Positions 6,614 to 8,894 of a stretch of 8,894 nucleotides of DNA are shown piece after piece. A model generated the notes under the pieces. The model did not search any database. It saw nothing but the letters and a program-made list of their open reading frames with translations, and had not been told where the DNA came from. Every line of letters starts with the position of its first letter. Position 1 is the first letter of the stretch. The stretch is from the NCBI GenBank assembly GCA_036274615.1, contig DASUFK010000205.1, positions 1 through 8,894 on the forward strand, given 5' to 3'. Made by a program: the position numbers and the translations under genes. Source of the DNA: FEN-1219 sp036274615. Lineage in GTDB: Bacteria; Pseudomonadota; Gammaproteobacteria; Steroidobacterales; Rariloculaceae.

Positions 6614-7031
6614 ACGGTCGCGGCTGCTCGCGGCCTGGTGGACCGGCTTGCACGTGCTGCTGCTCGGCGTTGCCGCGTACGCCCCCGGGCCCGTGATCGT
6701 CAAAGTCTGCGCAGTGCTTCTGGTCCTGCTGCACGCGGCGGCCCGTGTGCCTCGAGCGGCGCCGAGGGTGGTGTGCTACCGCGACGGCGCCTGGGCGGTG
6801 CCGGCTCTCGGGCTCTCGGGCCTGCGGCTCGGGCCGCGTACCCGGTTCACGACCCTGTGGGTTCGACTGAGTCTTGTCGCAGCCAAGCGGCCGCTTGACA
6901 TAGTTTTGGTCGTCGATCAGCTCGACGCCGGAGTCTGGCGCGTGCTGCAAGCGGCGTTGCGCTCGGCCACGGGCGGCGCGGCAGCCGGGACCCGCGCGGC
7001 TTCCGCACGCGGTTCCGCCAATCTGCGCTAG
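6543..7031 (+). CDS. ygfX: YgfX/CptA-like membrane protein, partner of SdhE
   Basis: About 162 residues if read from the GTG at 6543. Two hydrophobic segments at about 28-47 and 51-67 are followed by a soluble C-terminal part with LVVDQLDAGVWRVLQAALR (122-140), which resembles the end of the YgfX/CptA family. In E. coli ygfX follows sdhE (as cptAB), has been described as a toxin-like inner-membrane protein and interacts with SdhE. The assignment rests on layout and position more than on strict motifs. The start is uncertain. Homology is expected to begin near residue 17 (VVIDLEPERSRLLAAW), where there is no ATG, GTG or TTG. The GTG at 6543 therefore implies a 71-bp overlap with sdhE in another frame, and its first 16 residues are low-complexity. 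The C-terminal 20 residues are also Ala/Arg/Ser-rich. Confidence 0.75.
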   Translation: MSPPTPTSPASSTASDVVIDLEPERSRLLAAWWTGLHVLLLGVAAYAPGPVIVKVCAVLLVLLHAAARVPRAAPRVVCYRDGAWAVPALGLSGLRLGPRTRFTTLWVRLSLVAAKRPLDIVLVVDQLDAGVWRVLQAALRSATGGAAAGTRAASARGSANLR

Positions 7032-7034
7032 AAT
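7029..7034 (+). promoter_or_regulatory. Candidate -10 box upstream of rpoE
   Basis: TAGAAT, five of six matches to the housekeeping -10 consensus, begins on the ygfX stop codon and lies 74 nt before the ATG at 7109. No convincing -35 box sits 16-18 bp upstream. It could give a basal rpoE transcript, but the match alone is weak evidence. Confidence 0.25.
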
Positions 7035-7091
7035 CCGAAGTGGTCCGGTATTCCGTCACGGAAGGGGGCCGCGTTCCTTCGGGGGGTGCGC

Positions 7092-7119
7092 GAACTTTTT
7101 GGTGCCGTATGAGGTCTAC
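7092..7119 (+). promoter_or_regulatory. Sigma-E-type autoregulatory promoter of rpoE
   Basis: GAACTT at 7092-7097 and TCTAC at 7115-7119 are separated by 17 bp. They closely resemble the sigma-E/AlgU consensus (GAACTT, 16-17 bp, TCTGA) and the E. coli rpoE promoter (GAACTT with TCTAA). It sits where an autoregulated rpoE promoter is expected. The predicted start near 7125 lies downstream of the ATG at 7109, so this promoter would need the TTG at 7130 as start codon. Confidence 0.55.
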
Positions 7120-7732
7120 CGAACAGCGTTTGACAGAGCAAGCCGACGGTGTCCAGCAGGGAAGCGCTGCGTCGGATCTCGCGCTGGTTCGACGCGTGCA
7201 GCAAGGAGACAGATCGGCGTTCGATCTGTTGGTGGTCAAGTACCAGCACAAGATTCTCAAGCTGATCATGCGATACGTGCGTGACTCCTCCGAGGCAATG
7301 GACGTTGCGCAGGAGGCGTTTCTGAAGGCCTACCGGGCCGCGCCGTCATTCCGCGGCGAGAGCGCGTTCTACACCTGGCTCTATCGGATCGCGATCAACA
7401 CCGCCAAGAACCATCTCGTGGCGATGGGCCGGCGGCCCGCCCACTTCAACCTCGATACGCAGGATCCCGAGCAGTCCGAGGTGCTCACGGATTTGCACGA
7501 CTTGGACACGCCCGAGGGTTTTGCCCAGTCCGACGAGATCCGCGAGGTCATCAACAGGACGATCCGCAACCTTCCCGAAGAGCTGCGAACGGCCATTCTC
7601 TTGCGCGAGATCGAGGGCATGAGCTACGAGGAAATCGCTCAGACGATGGAGTGCCCGGTAGGCACCGTCCGCTCCCGAATTTTTCGCGCGCGCGAAGCGA
7701 TCGATCGCGAGATCGCACCCTTGCTGCGGTGA
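7109..7732 (+). CDS. rpoE: RNA polymerase sigma-E factor (RpoE/AlgU type)
   Basis: 207 residues from the ATG at 7109, an extracytoplasmic-function sigma factor for envelope stress. Region 2 spans about 35-103 and is nearly identical to RpoE/AlgU: FDLLVVKYQHKIL, DVAQEAFLKAYR and FRGESAFYTWLYRIAIN. Region 4 spans about 154-207 with LPEELRTAILLREIEGMSYEE and CPVGTVRSRIFRAREAID, the -35-binding helix-turn-helix. The N-terminus is uncertain. The frame is open up to a GTG at 7040. The ATG at 7109 has no ribosome site and lies within a sigma-E-like promoter. A TTG at 7130 would give 200 residues, close to AlgU (193). The gene is followed 54 bp later by rseA, so sigma-E would be held at the membrane by its neighbour's product. 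Confidence 0.95.
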   Translation: MRSTEQRLTEQADGVQQGSAASDLALVRRVQQGDRSAFDLLVVKYQHKILKLIMRYVRDSSEAMDVAQEAFLKAYRAAPSFRGESAFYTWLYRIAINTAKNHLVAMGRRPAHFNLDTQDPEQSEVLTDLHDLDTPEGFAQSDEIREVINRTIRNLPEELRTAILLREIEGMSYEEIAQTMECPVGTVRSRIFRAREAIDREIAPLLR

Positions 7733-7786
7733 ACGTTTCGACCCCCCACTCATCCAACAACCATCGAACCGGCGCTCAATAGCTCA

Positions 7787-8419
7787 ATGACAGACAAGAT
7801 CAACGACCAGATTTCGGCGTTCGTCGACGATGAGCTGTCCGAGCAAGAGTGCGCTTTCTTGGTGAGGCGCTTCGAGCACGACACGCTGGCCCGCGGGCAG
7901 GCGGTGCGCTACACGATGATCGGCTCCGCGCTGCGCAACGAGCTGCTCAGACCCGATCCCGCAATTCTGCTGCGGCGGATCTCGAGCGCGCTCGACGGTG
8001 CCTCCGCGCCGGCCGTTCAAGCCGCCACGGCCGCCTCGCCGCGGGGCCCGCACTGGTCTGCGAGAGTCGTCCGGCCGCTCGCGGGTCTCGCGATAGCCGC
8101 CGGAGTGGCGTCGATCGCGATCTTGGGGCTTCGCCAGATCAACGAGACGCCGGAGCCCGCCGGCCCGGCGGCCGTCGCCGCGGAAACCGCGGACGTCGTC
8201 GAGCCGCCGAGCTATGTCGTGCCGCGTGACGTCGCCGAAGGCCATCCGGTCACGCCGACGATCCGCCTCACCAATTATCTCGTGCACCACGGCGAGTACG
8301 CTTCCGGACTGAACCGCACGTCCGTTCATTCGAACGTGGTTACGGCTCCCGAGATGTTGCTCGACGAGGCCGCGGCCGAGAAGGCCGACGCCGACGCCGC
8401 GAAGGTCGTCCTGGAATGA
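7787..8419 (+). CDS. rseA: Anti-sigma-E factor RseA (MucA type)
   Basis: 210 residues. The N-terminal cytoplasmic domain (1-70) has the RseA pattern: ISAFVDDELSEQE (9-21), then FLVRRFEHD and a YTMIGSALRNELL stretch that fits the sigma-binding family. One membrane segment lies at about 97-116 (LAGLAIAAGVASIAILGLR), followed by a periplasmic part with TIRLTNYLVHHGEYASGLNR, typical of proteobacterial RseA/MucA C-termini. In the known pathway RseA sequesters sigma-E until DegS and then RseP cut it. Those proteases are not in the window. The stop overlaps the rseB start (ATGA at 8416-8419), so rseA and rseB are probably translationally coupled. No strong ribosome site precedes the ATG at 7787. Confidence 0.93.
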   Translation: MTDKINDQISAFVDDELSEQECAFLVRRFEHDTLARGQAVRYTMIGSALRNELLRPDPAILLRRISSALDGASAPAVQAATAASPRGPHWSARVVRPLAGLAIAAGVASIAILGLRQINETPEPAGPAAVAAETADVVEPPSYVVPRDVAEGHPVTPTIRLTNYLVHHGEYASGLNRTSVHSNVVTAPEMLLDEAAAEKADADAAKVVLE

Positions 8420-8894
8420 TGCTGCCGAGCTGCCGCGGGCTGCGCCACCCGCTGTTGCTGCTCACGCTCGCCGTGGTGAGCGAGGTGTCGGCGGAAGAAG
8501 CGCGAACCTGGCTCGATCGCATGAACCGCGCGGTCGAGGATCTCACCTATCAAGGCACCTTCGTGCACGTGCTCGCCGGCAACGCCGAGACGCTGCACAT
8601 CATCCATCGCACCGAGGACGGCAAGACGGCGGAGCGCATCGTGTCGCTCGACGGGGCGGGTCGCGAGATCATTCGTCAGCAAGACGAGGTGCGTTGCATT
8701 CTGCCCGACCGTCGCGTCGTGCTGCTCGAGGCGCGCCAGGACCTGAGCCCGCTCAAATCGGCGTTGCCGAGCTACTCCACCGAGCTCGAGTCGCACTACG
8801 CGCTGGCGGTCCGCGCCAGCGACCGCGTGGTCAACCGGCCCACGCAGATCGTCGAGATCAAGCCGAAGGACGAGTTCCGCTACGGCTACACGCT
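8416..8894 (+). CDS. rseB: Periplasmic sigma-E regulator RseB (MucB type), 3' end outside window
   Basis: 159 complete codons are visible. A signal peptide (hydrophobic 12-22, VSA at 24-26, likely cleavage after 26) indicates export to the periplasm. The mature part matches the RseB/MucB N-terminal domain: ARTWLDRMNRAVEDLTYQGT, then IIHRTEDGKTAERIVSLDG with a MucB-like HR...E.LL.LDG pattern, GREIIRQQDEVRCILPD, and KPKDEFRYGYTL at the window edge. RseB binds RseA and shields it from proteolysis, and it responds to lipid and lipoprotein signals. The gene overlaps rseA by 4 bp. A second ATG directly follows (8419), so the exact start differs by at most one codon. The C-terminal domain lies beyond the window. 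Confidence 0.93.
   Translation, partial: MMLPSCRGLRHPLLLLTLAVVSEVSAEEARTWLDRMNRAVEDLTYQGTFVHVLAGNAETLHIIHRTEDGKTAERIVSLDGAGREIIRQQDEVRCILPDRRVVLLEARQDLSPLKSALPSYSTELESHYALAVRASDRVVNRPTQIVEIKPKDEFRYGYT

Noticed and set aside
6895..6900. Perfect TTGACA -35 hexamer inside ygfX
   Set aside because: No acceptable -10 box lies 16-18 bp downstream, and the bases encode part of ygfX.
7046..7055. CGGTATTCCG upstream of rpoE matching, inverted, a 10-mer in the palindrome at 6258-6267
   Set aside because: A 10-bp match between a 135-bp element and a window of this size is expected by chance.

Overview
The window comes from a GC-rich proteobacterial chromosome, most likely a gammaproteobacterium. This rests on the rpoE-rseA-rseB (algU-mucA-mucB type) order, the sdhE-ygfX pair and an SdhCDAB set of the SdhC/SdhD type. 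A Steroidobacter/Xanthomonas-like relative would fit, but I cannot place the genus from sequence alone. The region reads mostly as core chromosome. The only element that looks accessory is a large palindrome between sdhB and sdhE.

Layout. (1) 1-1569, + strand: the C-terminal part of a membrane-anchored protein with a TolB-N/FlgO-like domain and tetratricopeptide repeats, open at the left edge. (2) 1632-2504, - strand: ygfZ, the folate-binding iron-sulfur protein maturation factor, convergent with the TPR gene. (3) 2602-6207, + strand: a succinate dehydrogenase operon headed by a 65-residue SDHAF4-type assembly factor, then sdhC, sdhD, sdhA and sdhB. (4) 6213-6347: a nested inverted repeat whose outer arms match perfectly over 26 bp. 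(5) 6359-7031: sdhE (SDH flavinylation factor) overlapping ygfX/cptA (membrane partner). (6) 7109-8894: the envelope-stress operon rpoE, rseA and rseB, with rseB running off the right edge. No stretch longer than 300 bases lacks a gene.

How the genes work together: the centre of the window makes complex II. SdhA (flavoprotein) and SdhB (three iron-sulfur clusters) are anchored by SdhC and SdhD, which carry heme b and the quinone site. Three flanking genes serve assembly of this kind of enzyme: sdhE for covalent FAD attachment, the SDHAF4-type gene for chaperoning flavinylated SdhA towards SdhB, and ygfZ (divergent, about 100 bp away) for iron-sulfur cluster maintenance. ygfX is the usual neighbour of sdhE. 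The right end holds sigma-E, its membrane anti-sigma factor RseA and the periplasmic RseB sensor.

I found no wholly unknown system. The best leads are the clustering of complex II assembly factors at both ends of sdhCDAB, the palindrome that splits sdhE-ygfX from sdhB, and a sigma-E-like promoter that overlaps the obvious rpoE start codon and suggests a downstream TTG start.
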